A DNA stretch of 64,000 bases from CAZMGG01 sp964565715 (GTDB taxonomy: Bacteria > Planctomycetota > UBA1135 > UBA2386). The notes beneath the pieces were generated by a model, which saw nothing but the letters and a program-made list of their open reading frames with translations, was not told the DNA's origin and ran no database searches. The stretch is taken from positions 1-64,000 of the forward strand of contig CAZMGG010000004.1 of the NCBI GenBank assembly GCA_964565715.1, read 5' to 3'. Positions 55,845 through 64,000 of the stretch are shown piece by piece (position 1 is the stretch's first letter; every line of letters begins with the position of its first letter). The position numbers and the translations under genes were made by a program.

Positions 55845-56579
55845 ATGTGCCTGTTGATCGTGCTGCGCGGTCTGCACCGGGAGCATCCGATCCTGGTGGC
55901 CGGCAACCGTGACGAACGCACCGACCGGAAGGCGGCGCCGCCGGGCCTGTTCGTCGGCGAACGGCAGCGCATCCTGTCGCCGCGGGATCGACTGGCCGGC
56001 GGCACCTGGCTGGGGATCAACGCCCGCGGGACGTTCGCCGGCATCACCAACCTGGTCGGCGCCGCGGCCCGGCCCGGCGCGCCGAGCCGGGGCCTGCTGC
56101 CGCACCTGGCGCTGGACCAGGCGGACCTCGGCGCGGGCATCGCGGCGGTGCGGGCGGCGGTGGCGGGCGCTGCGTTCGGCGGCTTCCAGCTCGTCCTGTG
56201 CGACGGGGCGCGCACCGTGATCCTGCGGCACCGCGCCGGGCTGCTGGAGGAGATCGAATGGCCGGAGCCGGTGCTGGTGCTCAGCAACGAGCACGGGCCG
56301 GGCGAACTGCAGCTGCCGCTGCTGGAGCGGGCGCTGGGGCCGGCGCCCGCGGCGGCCTCGCGCCTGGACCTGCTGCAGCCCCTGCTGCAGGACGAGGGCG
56401 GCGAGGACCGGCACGCCGTGCTGAAGCGCGGCGCGGGCTACGGCACGGTGTCGAGTTCGCTGATCGCGGTGCCCGAGCGCGATCCGCGCGAGCTGATCTG
56501 GCTCTACGCCGCCGGTCCGCCCGACGCGACGCCGTACCGGAACTACGGCAACCTGGGGCGGCGGTTGCTCGAGGAGTAG
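55845..56579 (+). CDS. NRDE (TANGO2-like) family protein
   Basis: A 244-residue protein of the NRDE/TANGO2 family, named for the N-R-D-E motif seen here in VAGNRDERTDR, with the N-terminal MCLLIV (Cys2) and GGTWLGINARGTFAGITN also typical. Members belong to the Ntn-hydrolase-like fold, with Cys2 as candidate nucleophile. The function in bacteria is unclear; the animal protein is linked to heme and lipid metabolism. It converges with the TPR gene. Confidence 0.85.
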   Translation: MCLLIVLRGLHREHPILVAGNRDERTDRKAAPPGLFVGERQRILSPRDRLAGGTWLGINARGTFAGITNLVGAAARPGAPSRGLLPHLALDQADLGAGIAAVRAAVAGAAFGGFQLVLCDGARTVILRHRAGLLEEIEWPEPVLVLSNEHGPGELQLPLLERALGPAPAAASRLDLLQPLLQDEGGEDRHAVLKRGAGYGTVSSSLIAVPERDPRELIWLYAAGPPDATPYRNYGNLGRRLLEE

Positions 56580-56594
56580 CAGGGCCGCCGCAAG

Positions 56595-58166
56595 TCAGCC
56601 GTCCAGTTCCTTCAGGTTGGCCAGCGCGTCGCTGCGCGCCTGGGCCGACCGCCGCTTCAGCACCGCGTGGACCGCCGGGTCGGCGGCGATGCGGTCCGCC
56701 TCGGCGACCGCGCGCTGGTACATCGTCCGCGCCTGGGCGCGGCTGTCGGCGTCGCCCATGTGGTAGTGCAGGACCACCGCCATGTCGTTGAGCAGCTGCG
56801 GCGAGTCGGGTTCCTTCTCCAGCGCCCGCCGGTAGCCCTGCAGGCTGTCGCCGAACTGCTTCGTGTCGCGGCAGAGCAGCGCCCAGTTGCTCCAGGCGTC
56901 GGCGGTGTCGGTGAGGTTGGCCAGCACGTGGTTGAGGTCGCGGCTGCGCGGCACACGGCCCTCGGCGTAGGCGCGGTCCGCCAGCGAGCGGAGCAGGTCG
57001 GTGACCTCGGCGCGGGCCTCGTCGGGCAGGCCGCGCACCAGGTCGGCGAAGCGGGCGGCGCCGGTGGCGGCGTAGGCCGCGGCGTGCTGCTCGGCGTCGT
57101 CACGGCGGTCGAGGCGGGCGGCGGCGATCGCCGCGTAGTAGTGGGCGTTCACCAGCCGCGGGTTGGCGGTGACGCAGGCGGTGAACTCGGCCAGGGCCGG
57201 TTCGAAGCGCAGGGCGTCGTAGTGGGCGCGACCGACGTAGAAGCGCAGCACCGCGGTCTTCTGCGGGTCCGCCGCCGGCCGTGCCGCGTGGCGCGCCAGC
57301 ACGCCGGCGTAGAAGGCGGCGCGGTCGGCGCCGGTGTCGCCCTCGAGCCAGGCGTGGTCGAGGCTCACCTCCGGATCCGCCACCAGGGCGTCGGCGAAGT
57401 GGCCGCGGGCCGCTATCCGCTCGCCGGTGGCCACCGCCAGGTTGCCCAACGCGACGTGGGGGAAGGGTCGGTCGGGGTCCAGCGCGATGGCCTTGCCGTA
57501 GGCCGTCCGCGCCGCCGCCAGCAGTTCCCGCCGGCGGGCGTCGTCGACGGTGCCGGTGGCCTGGGCCGTGCGGAACGCGTCGGCGTGGATGCGGCCCAGC
57601 AGGATCCAGGAGCCCGGGTGGTCGGGATGCCGCGCGGTGGCCGCCTCGGCGGCGGCGGTGGCGCCGGCCACGTCGCCCTGCAGGTAGCGCGCCTGGGCCA
57701 GCAGCAGGGCCGACTCGAGGTGCCCGGGTTCGGCGGCGAGCACCTCCTGGGCCAGCTCCGCGGCGCGGGTCAGGTAGAAGCCGCGGTCGAGGGCGCGCAC
57801 GTCGCTCTCGGCCTTGAGCAGCAGCGTGCGGGCCAGCAGCGCCGGCAGGTCGTGGTGGCCGGGGAAGCGCGGCCGCTGCTGCTCGAGCAGGTCCATGGCG
57901 TCGTTGAAGCGGCCGACGCGGCCGAGGCAGCGGGCGGCGCCGGCCACCCACTGCGGCTGGTCGGGCTCCAGCTTCGCGAGCTGCTGGAACAGCTCGGCGC
58001 CCAGCGCGAAGTCGCCCTGCTGCTCGGCGCCGAGCGCCCGGGCCCGCAGGCTGGCGGCGGCCTCCGGCGGCCGGACCTCCTGGACCTCCTGGCAGGCGGC
58101 GGCGCCGGCCAGGGCGGCCAAGAGCGCCGCGATCCGCAGACCGCGCCGCATCGCGAGGGAGGACAT
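56595..58166 (-). CDS. TPR-repeat lipoprotein
   Basis: A 523-residue exported lipoprotein (lipobox AGAAAC, Cys25). From about residue 38 it is helical repeats of TPR type (for example GAELFQQLAKLEPDQPQWVA, KAIALDPDRPFPHVALGNLA, GYRRALEKEPDSPQLLNDMA). It follows the larger TPR lipoprotein gene with one base between stop and start, so the two are co-expressed and may act as one scaffold on the outer face of the membrane. No enzyme domain is present. Confidence 0.8.
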   Translation of the reverse strand: MSSLAMRRGLRIAALLAALAGAAACQEVQEVRPPEAAASLRARALGAEQQGDFALGAELFQQLAKLEPDQPQWVAGAARCLGRVGRFNDAMDLLEQQRPRFPGHHDLPALLARTLLLKAESDVRALDRGFYLTRAAELAQEVLAAEPGHLESALLLAQARYLQGDVAGATAAAEAATARHPDHPGSWILLGRIHADAFRTAQATGTVDDARRRELLAAARTAYGKAIALDPDRPFPHVALGNLAVATGERIAARGHFADALVADPEVSLDHAWLEGDTGADRAAFYAGVLARHAARPAADPQKTAVLRFYVGRAHYDALRFEPALAEFTACVTANPRLVNAHYYAAIAAARLDRRDDAEQHAAAYAATGAARFADLVRGLPDEARAEVTDLLRSLADRAYAEGRVPRSRDLNHVLANLTDTADAWSNWALLCRDTKQFGDSLQGYRRALEKEPDSPQLLNDMAVVLHYHMGDADSRAQARTMYQRAVAEADRIAADPAVHAVLKRRSAQARSDALANLKELDG

Positions 58167-58167
58167 G

Positions 58168-61100
58168 CTAGCCCCCGCCGCTCTTCTTCAGCAGTTCCTC
58201 GGCGGTCCGCAGGTGCCGGCGCGCGCCGGGCCGCCGCGCGCCGGGATGGAAGTCGAGGCTGCGGGTGGCGGCGGCCTTGGCGGCGGCCGCGTCCTTGCTG
58301 TGCTCCAGGTGCCAGAGGGCGAGGTTCTCGTAGCAGTCGCCCAGGGCCTCCTCGAGGACGTTGCGCTCCTCGCGGTCGGCCGGCGGGTTGTCCTGGAGCT
58401 GCTTCTCACCGAGTTCGATGCCGCGGTCCAGCAGCCGCCGGCTCTCGTCCCAGTCGCGCTTCAGGTGGTGGATCATCATCAGGGCGCGGTCGTTGTGCAG
58501 ACGCACGCTGCTGGGGTCGATGCGCAGCGCCGCGGTGTAGGCCTCGTAGCTGATCTCGTACAGCTTCATCGCCTCGTCCTTGCGCCCGGCGCGCTCCACC
58601 GCGTTGCCGTGGTCGCGGGCGAACAGGCCCAGGTTGTTCTGGAACTGATCGTCGGCCGGCGCCGCCGCCGCCGCCGCCTGGTAGATCTGCACCATCCGGC
58701 CGAGATCCTTGCCGTAGTAGCGATCGGCCACCAGCAGGATGCCGCGCTTGGTGCTGTCGGCACCGCCCAGGTTCTCGGCGATGCGGTCCGGCCGCAGGGC
58801 CGCCGACTCCAGCAGCCACTTCTCGGCGTCGTCCCAGCGTTCGGCGGCATAGGCGACGCAGCCCTTCTTGCCCAGCGTCATCGCCAGCCACTGCTTGCAG
58901 GACTCGGCGAAGGCGGCGTTGCCCGCCATCGAGCGCTCGAACGCCTTGGCGGCCGTGTCGAGCTGCGCCAGGGCCGCATCGTGCTGGCCGCCGCTGTAGA
59001 GGTCGTGGGCGGCGGTGAAGGCGGCCTTGCCGAAGTACCACAGCCCGAACGGATCGGTGCGGTCCTTCAGGGCCTCCATGGCCAGCGACGCCTGGCCGGT
59101 GGCCACCGCGGTGTCCGCCATGGTCGCCAGCAGGGTCTGGTCGTCGGGATTCTGCCGCAGCGCGCGGGCCCAGACGTTGACCGCCTCGGCGGGGGCGCCA
59201 GCCCACTGCTCGGCGGTGGCCCAGACCGTGCGCAGGTCCTGGTCGAGCAGCGCCTTGCCCTCGAGGAAGCGGAACGAGGTCCGCATGTCGGTCAGCAGGT
59301 CGGGCCGGTCCTTGCCCTCGCCCTTCTGGGCCATGTAGGCCCGGCCGGCGGCCTGGGCCCGCAGGCGGTGGGCCGCCGCCTGGTCCTCGGCTTTGCCGCC
59401 GCCCATCGACTGCATGTGCAGCAGGAGCGCGGTGATCGCCTGGGCCGCCTCCTCGAAGGCGCCGTTCTCGTAGTGGGCCTGCGCCAGCAGCTGCCGCGGC
59501 GCCACCGGCTCGGCGTCCAGCTCGACGGCGCGCTTCAGCAGGTTGACTGCGTCGGCGAACAGGAACTCGAGGCCGCTGGTCTGGCCGCCGTCGCGGCGCT
59601 GCAGCGCGTACTGCAGGGTCAGCTCGCCGCGCAGCGCGCAGAACGGCGCGAAGTCCTTGAGCTCCTTGGCGACGCCGTCGAGGGTGGCCAGGGCGCCGTC
59701 CAGGTCGCCGGCCCCGGCCTGCTGGCGGGCCTCGGTCGCCGCCTTCTGGAAGCGCGCCTGCCGCTCCGGATCCTGCTGGCCGACGCCGCCGTTGCCGCCC
59801 TGGCCGCCGCCGGGCGCCGCCGCCGTCACCGCGCGGCCGCCGTTGCGCAGCATCGCCGCCGCGGCGCGCTGCTGGTAGGGGAAGAACTGCACGGCCTTCT
59901 CGCAGAACGGCCGCACCTCGTCCCACGGCCGCTGCTGGTTGGTCAGCAGCACCGCGATGTTCTGCCAGGCGTCGCCGACCGCCTCCTCGAGGAACTCGCG
60001 CTCGCTCTTCGGCGCGTCGGCGGCCAGCGCGTCGAGCTGCCGCTGGCCCACGGCGATGGCGGCGTCGAACAGCTGCCGCGCGCGTTCGTACTCGCGATGC
60101 AGGTGGTAGACCAGCAGCACGCCGCAGTCGTTGACGATGCGCGGATCCTCGGGCGACAGGCGCGCCGCCTCGGTGTAGAGCGCGTAGCTGCGTTCCCACA
60201 GCTCCATGGCCCGCGTCAGCAGCTGCTGGCGCTCGGCGTCGGCGGTCCCTTCGGCCTTGGCCTGGGTCTCCAGGGCGACGCCGAGGTCGCGGGCCGGCAG
60301 CGCGGCGTTGTTGTAGACGAAGCCCCAGCGGCCGGGATACCGGCGGATCACCTCCTCGTTGAAGGCGAGCGTGCGCTGCAGCGCGTCGGCGCCCGACTCG
60401 GCCAGGGCCCGGTTGATCTGGAACACCACGCCGGTGAAGTGGGCGCCGAACGAGTCGCGCAGGGCCGGCGCGCCGTCCGGGCCGTACTCGACGGTCTTCG
60501 GCGAGGCGTCGGCGGCGGCGAACAGGCTCTCGGTGGCGGACCGCAGGTCGCCCATGTCGATCGCGGTGCGGGCGATGGCGATCAGGCAGATCGCGCGCCA
60601 TTCGTCCGCCGAGGCGGCGTGCGCCGGCGTCATCGCCTTGTACTGGCCGAAGCAGTCGTTGGCCTTGCGGTAGGCGTCCACCGCCGGCTGGAACGCGCCG
60701 CGCTGGCGGTGGTCGTCGCCGAGGATCACCTGGGCGCGGCCCTGGTACCACAGCAGGATCGGCTGGTCGGCCTGTTCCCGCACCAGCCGGTTGTAGGCGC
60801 CGGCCATCGCCCGCAGGTCACCGGCGTTGGTGTAGAAGTCCTGGTAGGCGATGTGCAACGCCGCCTCGGCCGGCGCCGCCCGCAGGCCGCGTTCCAGTTC
60901 GAGGCGCGCGTTGTCGTTCTGGTTGAGCCACTGGTAGACCCGCGCCGCCAGCGGATAGCCCTCGCCGGGGTTGGCGCGCTGCAGCGGCTGCAGGATCTGC
61001 AGGGCCTGCTGCGCCGCCTCGACCGTGCCGCTGGCGGGCCGCACGAAGCCCGCCGCGTCGGGCTTGCCGTCCTGCAGTTCCTGCTGGCGCAGTTCGACGA

Positions 61101-61569
61101 ACAGCTGCACCTGGCTGCGGCCGGCCAGCAGCAGCGCCTCGGGCAGCCGCGTCTGGTCCTGGCCCGCGGTGTTGAGCCGGTTCACGGCCTCCATCGCCGC
61201 CCGCCGGGCGTCGAGGAACTGCGAGCGCTGGTAGCGCGCCGAGGCGAGGCCGAGCCACGCGCCGATGTTGCCGGCGTCGCCTTGCAGCACACGCTCGTAG
61301 TTGGTCGCCGCGTCCTCGAGCAGTTCGCGGGTGTTGCTGCGGCCGAGCGTGGCCAGCTGCATGCTGCCGTCGGCCAGCAGCAGCCGTGCCTCGCGCCAGT
61401 CGGGAGCGGCCTGCAGCAGGCCGTCGGTGACGGCCAGCGCGCCGTCCGGGTCGGTGGCCAGCAGGGCCCGCGCCTCGGCCAGGCGTTGCTCTTGTTCCGG
61501 GGTCGCGGTCGTGGGGCCAGCGCAGGCGGTGAGGAGGAGGACGCAGACGGGCAGATGCGGATGCTTCAT
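58168..61569 (-). CDS. Large TPR-repeat lipoprotein
   Basis: A 1133-residue exported lipoprotein. The start is ATG 61569 with lipobox LLLTAC (Cys16). Repeats of about 34 residues with TPR features run through most of the length (VTDGLLQAAPDWREARLLLA, AALRIDPSSVRLHNDRALMM). A Gly/Gln-rich break around residues 585-605 splits it into two halves that resemble each other in their YNN/DCG...LLVYHLHREYE-type segments. It is the first gene of a two-gene unit with the 523-residue TPR lipoprotein. The promoter lies in the 339-base gap before the Mla operon. Confidence 0.8.
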   Translation of the reverse strand: MKHPHLPVCVLLLTACAGPTTATPEQEQRLAEARALLATDPDGALAVTDGLLQAAPDWREARLLLADGSMQLATLGRSNTRELLEDAATNYERVLQGDAGNIGAWLGLASARYQRSQFLDARRAAMEAVNRLNTAGQDQTRLPEALLLAGRSQVQLFVELRQQELQDGKPDAAGFVRPASGTVEAAQQALQILQPLQRANPGEGYPLAARVYQWLNQNDNARLELERGLRAAPAEAALHIAYQDFYTNAGDLRAMAGAYNRLVREQADQPILLWYQGRAQVILGDDHRQRGAFQPAVDAYRKANDCFGQYKAMTPAHAASADEWRAICLIAIARTAIDMGDLRSATESLFAAADASPKTVEYGPDGAPALRDSFGAHFTGVVFQINRALAESGADALQRTLAFNEEVIRRYPGRWGFVYNNAALPARDLGVALETQAKAEGTADAERQQLLTRAMELWERSYALYTEAARLSPEDPRIVNDCGVLLVYHLHREYERARQLFDAAIAVGQRQLDALAADAPKSEREFLEEAVGDAWQNIAVLLTNQQRPWDEVRPFCEKAVQFFPYQQRAAAAMLRNGGRAVTAAAPGGGQGGNGGVGQQDPERQARFQKAATEARQQAGAGDLDGALATLDGVAKELKDFAPFCALRGELTLQYALQRRDGGQTSGLEFLFADAVNLLKRAVELDAEPVAPRQLLAQAHYENGAFEEAAQAITALLLHMQSMGGGKAEDQAAAHRLRAQAAGRAYMAQKGEGKDRPDLLTDMRTSFRFLEGKALLDQDLRTVWATAEQWAGAPAEAVNVWARALRQNPDDQTLLATMADTAVATGQASLAMEALKDRTDPFGLWYFGKAAFTAAHDLYSGGQHDAALAQLDTAAKAFERSMAGNAAFAESCKQWLAMTLGKKGCVAYAAERWDDAEKWLLESAALRPDRIAENLGGADSTKRGILLVADRYYGKDLGRMVQIYQAAAAAAPADDQFQNNLGLFARDHGNAVERAGRKDEAMKLYEISYEAYTAALRIDPSSVRLHNDRALMMIHHLKRDWDESRRLLDRGIELGEKQLQDNPPADREERNVLEEALGDCYENLALWHLEHSKDAAAAKAAATRSLDFHPGARRPGARRHLRTAEELLKKSGGG

Positions 61570-61908
61570 GACGATCGGGGGGACAGGGCGGCGCCGATCC
61601 GGGCCGGGGGAAGGCCGGAGGGAGGGGTCTCGGAGGGAGGGGGACGGCGGCGCGCGCGAGGCGACCGGAGGGCCGGGATTGTCACCCGCCGAACGGTGCC
61701 CCGGCAAGGCTTGCGGCGGCCGGCGCCATCCCCTCCTGGGCAGAGAGTCATAAATATCTGCTGTATAGCAACTTATGACGCATCCTCCGCCGGGGCCCGC
61801 CGCGCGGGATCGGCCCATGGGATCGCCGCTTCCCGGCCCGGACCCGTCAAGGCCCGACCGCGGAGGGACCGATAAACCAATCGGGCGCCCGCGCGCGCCC
61901 GGCAAAGG
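61570..61908. promoter_or_regulatory. Divergent promoter region, TPR genes and Mla operon
   Basis: A 339-base gap with no gene. The left half is very G-rich on the plus strand. An AT-rich inverted repeat stands at 61747-61779, and a second one, CCGAT/ATCGG with an AAACCA loop, at 61869-61884, just before the GTG start of the permease gene. No further element is visible. Confidence 0.45.
61747..61779. promoter_or_regulatory. AT-rich inverted repeat, candidate operator
   Basis: GTCATAA (61747-61753) and TTATGAC (61773-61779) are perfect inverted arms 26 bases apart centre to centre; with one mismatch and one more match the arms extend to nine bases. The interior contains TATAGC, a possible -10. 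The spacing suits two protein subunits on the same DNA face or a long hairpin. Confidence 0.4.
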
Positions 61909-62997
61909 GTGAAGACCGCCACCGTCCACGCTGGCGCCGACCTCGACCGGGGATCGGTACAGACGCTCATGGCCGACCTCGACCGGGAGGTGCGGGACCG
62001 CCCGTCCCGCGTCACCGTCGATCTCGGCCGCGTCGAGCGCTTCGACAGCGCCGGCCTCGGCGGCGTCCTCGAGGGCATGCGCAAGGCCCGCGACCATGGC
62101 ATCGAGGTGCGGCTGCGCGGCCTGTCGCAGCCGATGCTCGACTTCTTCAGCCTGCTGTCGGTGCAGCGGCTGATCGAGCCGCCGCAGGGGCCGGGGCGCA
62201 ACGCCGACCCGATCAGCCGGGTGGGCGGTTTCGTGCTGCCGATGCTGCACGGGCTGGGCGCCGTGCTGGGCATCGCCGCCGGCACCGTCGACGGCCTGCT
62301 GCTGGCGCCGTTCCGCGGCCAGCGCCTGCGGCTCGACCGCACGGTGCAGGAACTCGACAAGGCCGCCAACGGCGCGCTGCCCATCGTCTGTCTGATCGCC
62401 CTGCTGCTGGGCCTGATCCTGGCGATGCAGGCCTACGTGCAGCTGCGGGTGTGGGGCGCCGAGATCCTGATGGCGGACATGGTGGGCGTGTCGGTGGTCA
62501 CCGAGATCGGCCCGCTGATGACGGCGATCGTGCTGGCGGCGCGTTCGGGCAGCTCCAACGCCGCCCAGCTCGGCGCCATGGTGGTCGGCGAGGAGGTCGA
62601 CGCGCTGCGGCAGATGGGCGTGCACCCGGTCCGCTTCCTGGTGGTGCCGAAGGTGCTGGCGCTGGCCATCGCCACCGTCGTGCTGGTGGTGCTGTTCGAC
62701 GTGGTGGCGATGTGCGGCGGCGCCCTGTTCGCCTGGGCCGCCGCCGACATCGATCTGCAGGCCTACCTGGAGCAGACCCGGCAGGCCCTGCGGGCCCCGG
62801 ACCTGGTGATGGCGGTGCTGAAGAGCCTGTGCTTCGGCGGCTGCGTCGGCGTGGTGGGCTGCGCGCTCGGCCTGCGGGTCGAGGGCGGCAGCGAGGGCGT
62901 CGGCCGCGCCACCACCAACGCGGTGGTGCTGGGCATCTTCCTGATCATCCTGATCGACGCGGTGTTCGTGACCGCGCAGCGGCTGGTGCTGGCATGA
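61909..62997 (+). CDS. STAS-MlaE fusion, permease of an MCE-type lipid ABC transporter
   Basis: A 362-residue protein starting at GTG 61909. Residues 1-90 form a STAS domain (TVDLGRVERFDSAGLGGVLE) equivalent to MlaB. Residues about 105-362 form the MlaE permease with GLILAMQAYVQLRVWGAE, a cytoplasmic coupling region (GAMVVGEEVDALRQMGVHP) and five or six hydrophobic segments. It moves phospholipids across the envelope with MlaF and MlaD encoded next. The stop overlaps the next start (ATGA). The fusion of STAS with permease replaces a separate MlaB. Confidence 0.9.
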   Translation: MKTATVHAGADLDRGSVQTLMADLDREVRDRPSRVTVDLGRVERFDSAGLGGVLEGMRKARDHGIEVRLRGLSQPMLDFFSLLSVQRLIEPPQGPGRNADPISRVGGFVLPMLHGLGAVLGIAAGTVDGLLLAPFRGQRLRLDRTVQELDKAANGALPIVCLIALLLGLILAMQAYVQLRVWGAEILMADMVGVSVVTEIGPLMTAIVLAARSGSSNAAQLGAMVVGEEVDALRQMGVHPVRFLVVPKVLALAIATVVLVVLFDVVAMCGGALFAWAAADIDLQAYLEQTRQALRAPDLVMAVLKSLCFGGCVGVVGCALGLRVEGGSEGVGRATTNAVVLGIFLIILIDAVFVTAQRLVLA

Positions 62998-63827
62998 GGC
63001 CTGCGCCGGGCGCCCTGCCGGAGCTGCGCGACAGCCGCCGCGCCACCGAGGACCTGATCCGCGCCGTCGCGCTCACCTCGGTGTTCGGCGAACGCGTCGT
63101 GCTGCAGGGCGTCGACGTCGCCGTGCGCCGCGGCGAGGTGTTCGTGGTCATGGGACCGTCCGGCTGCGGCAAGACGACGCTGCTGCGGCACCTATGCGGC
63201 CTGCTGCCGCCGTCCGCCGGCTCGGTCTTCGTCGACGGCGTCGACCTCTACGCCTGCACCCCGGCCCAGCTGCACGACTACCGGCTGCGCACCGGGCTGG
63301 CGTTCCAGGGCGGCGCCTTGCTCGGCAGCCTGTCGGTGCTGGAGAACGTCGCCCTGCCGCTGCGCGAGAACACGTCGCTGCCCGAGCGCGTGCTCCTGCA
63401 GACCGCGCGGATGAAGCTCGACATGGTGGGGCTGCTGCACGCCCAGCACCTGCTGCCGAGCAGCCTGTCCGGCGGCATGCGCAAGCGCGCGGCCATCGCC
63501 CGCGCCATCGCGCTCGATCCGGCCATCGTCTTCTTCGACGAACCGTCGGCGGGCCTCGACCCGATCACCGCCGCCGAGGTCGACAACCTGATCGTCAAGC
63601 TCAACCAGGTGTTCGGCATCACCATGGTGGTGGTGACCCACGACCTGGCGTCGGCGGCGACCATCGCCGACCGCGCCGTGCTGATGCTCGGCGGCCGGGT
63701 GGCCGCGCTGGGCACGCCGGACGAGGTCTGGCAGAGCGGCGACCAGCGCATCCGCGACTTCGTCGAGCGCCGGATGCCGGAGAACCAGGCCCGCGGCATG
63801 GACATCGCCGCGCACATGGAGCTGTGA
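62994..63827 (+). CDS. MlaF-like ABC transporter ATPase
   Basis: A 277-residue ATPase for the lipid transporter. Walker A GPSGCGKTT, the Q-loop in GLAFQGGALLGSLSVLENV, the signature LSGGMRKRAAIARAI, Walker B VFFDEPSAGLDP and the H-switch in VTHD are all intact. The LSGGM variant and short C-terminal helix match the MlaF/Ttg2A group. An ATGA overlap joins it to the permease gene. Confidence 0.93.
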   Translation: MRPAPGALPELRDSRRATEDLIRAVALTSVFGERVVLQGVDVAVRRGEVFVVMGPSGCGKTTLLRHLCGLLPPSAGSVFVDGVDLYACTPAQLHDYRLRTGLAFQGGALLGSLSVLENVALPLRENTSLPERVLLQTARMKLDMVGLLHAQHLLPSSLSGGMRKRAAIARAIALDPAIVFFDEPSAGLDPITAAEVDNLIVKLNQVFGITMVVVTHDLASAATIADRAVLMLGGRVAALGTPDEVWQSGDQRIRDFVERRMPENQARGMDIAAHMEL

Positions 63828-63829
63828 GG

Positions 63830-64000
63830 ATGGCGAACAGGGGTACCCACTTCCGCGTCGGCCTGCTGGTGCTGGGCGCCGGCACGCTGTTCCTCGCCCT
63901 GCTGGCCTTCGTGCTGGGCAAGGGCCTCGCCGGCGACCACACCAGCTACTTCATCCTGTTCGAGGAGAACGTGAAGGGGATGGTGCTGGGCTCGAAGGTC
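63830..64000 (+). CDS. MlaD-like MCE-domain protein, N-terminal fragment
   Basis: The first 57 residues of a membrane-anchored MCE protein, cut by the window edge. One transmembrane helix (VGLLVLGAGTLFLALLAFVL) precedes the opening of an MCE domain (FILFEENVKGMVLGSKV; the usual phrase is F-x-x-V-x-G-L-x-x-G-s-x-V). It follows the ATPase stop by two bases, with GAGG of the intervening region as a ribosome site. It should form the periplasmic lipid-binding part of the transporter. Confidence 0.88.
   Translation, partial: MANRGTHFRVGLLVLGAGTLFLALLAFVLGKGLAGDHTSYFILFEENVKGMVLGSKV

Overview
The window is a roughly 72% GC draft-assembly segment with three 10-N gaps (31516-31525, 32785-32794, 42916-42925). 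I read it as a chromosomal piece of a Planctomycetota bacterium. The support is a DUF1080 plus PVC-type membrane-bound-dehydrogenase plus cytochrome c fusion, a secreted sulfatase, an ECF sigma factor paired with a transmembrane Ser/Thr kinase, kelch and FG-GAP surface proteins, and many secreted proteins or lipoproteins of unknown role. This taxonomic reading is inference. No tRNA, rRNA, CRISPR array, insertion sequence or prophage was found.

Layout. 1-8655: start of a secreted protein, the large DUF1080/cytochrome protein, a carboxypeptidase-regulatory-like repeat protein, and a protein resembling a serine beta-lactamase that has lost its catalytic motif. 8656-15756: a signalling/surface locus read on the minus strand (ECF sigma, transmembrane kinase, spermidine-synthase-like protein, kelch protein). 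It contains decayed tails of a second kinase and a second synthase-like gene on either side of the kelch gene. 15757-17786: a compositionally foreign island (about 57% GC) with two overlapping genes for membrane coiled-coil proteins of unknown function. 17800-25529: DNA polymerase I, a secreted protein, a sulfatase lipoprotein, a YqaA-like membrane protein and RecJ. 25562-29626: selA-selD, where selD is itself a selenoprotein gene with an in-frame UGA, then a GNAT-nitrilase fusion. 29645-35573: a secreted protein and the minus-strand cluster nusA-infB-DUF503-rbfA, with a terminator-like hairpin in the nusA leader. 35883-39955: a tight operon of GNAT, RlmI-like methyltransferase, thiS, thiG, CPBP protease and gamma carbonic anhydrase. 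40120-47786: FG-GAP lipoprotein, a nucleotidyltransferase broken by what looks like a misassembled dnaG fragment, amidohydrolase, larE, M28 peptidase and a small zinc-ribbon protein. 47913-50749: a second ECF sigma with a membrane anti-sigma-like partner. 50776-58166: glycosidase-like protein, MFS transporter, Cys-rich protein, NRDE protein and a TPR lipoprotein. 58168-64000: a large TPR lipoprotein, then a divergent Mla/MCE lipid-transport operon (STAS-MlaE, MlaF, MlaD) that runs off the window.

How the genes work together. The housekeeping parts (replication/repair, translation-transcription, thiamine, selenium, nickel-pincer sulfur transfer, lipid transport) form compact operons with ATGA or TGATG overlaps. 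The accessory parts are extracytoplasmic sensing and surface genes. The least explained parts are the two-gene island at 15.9-17.8 kb and the kelch gene sitting inside a duplicated kinase/synthase cassette. Both the kelch protein and the 322-residue secreted protein at 20.6 kb end in the same Cys-containing C-terminal domain.
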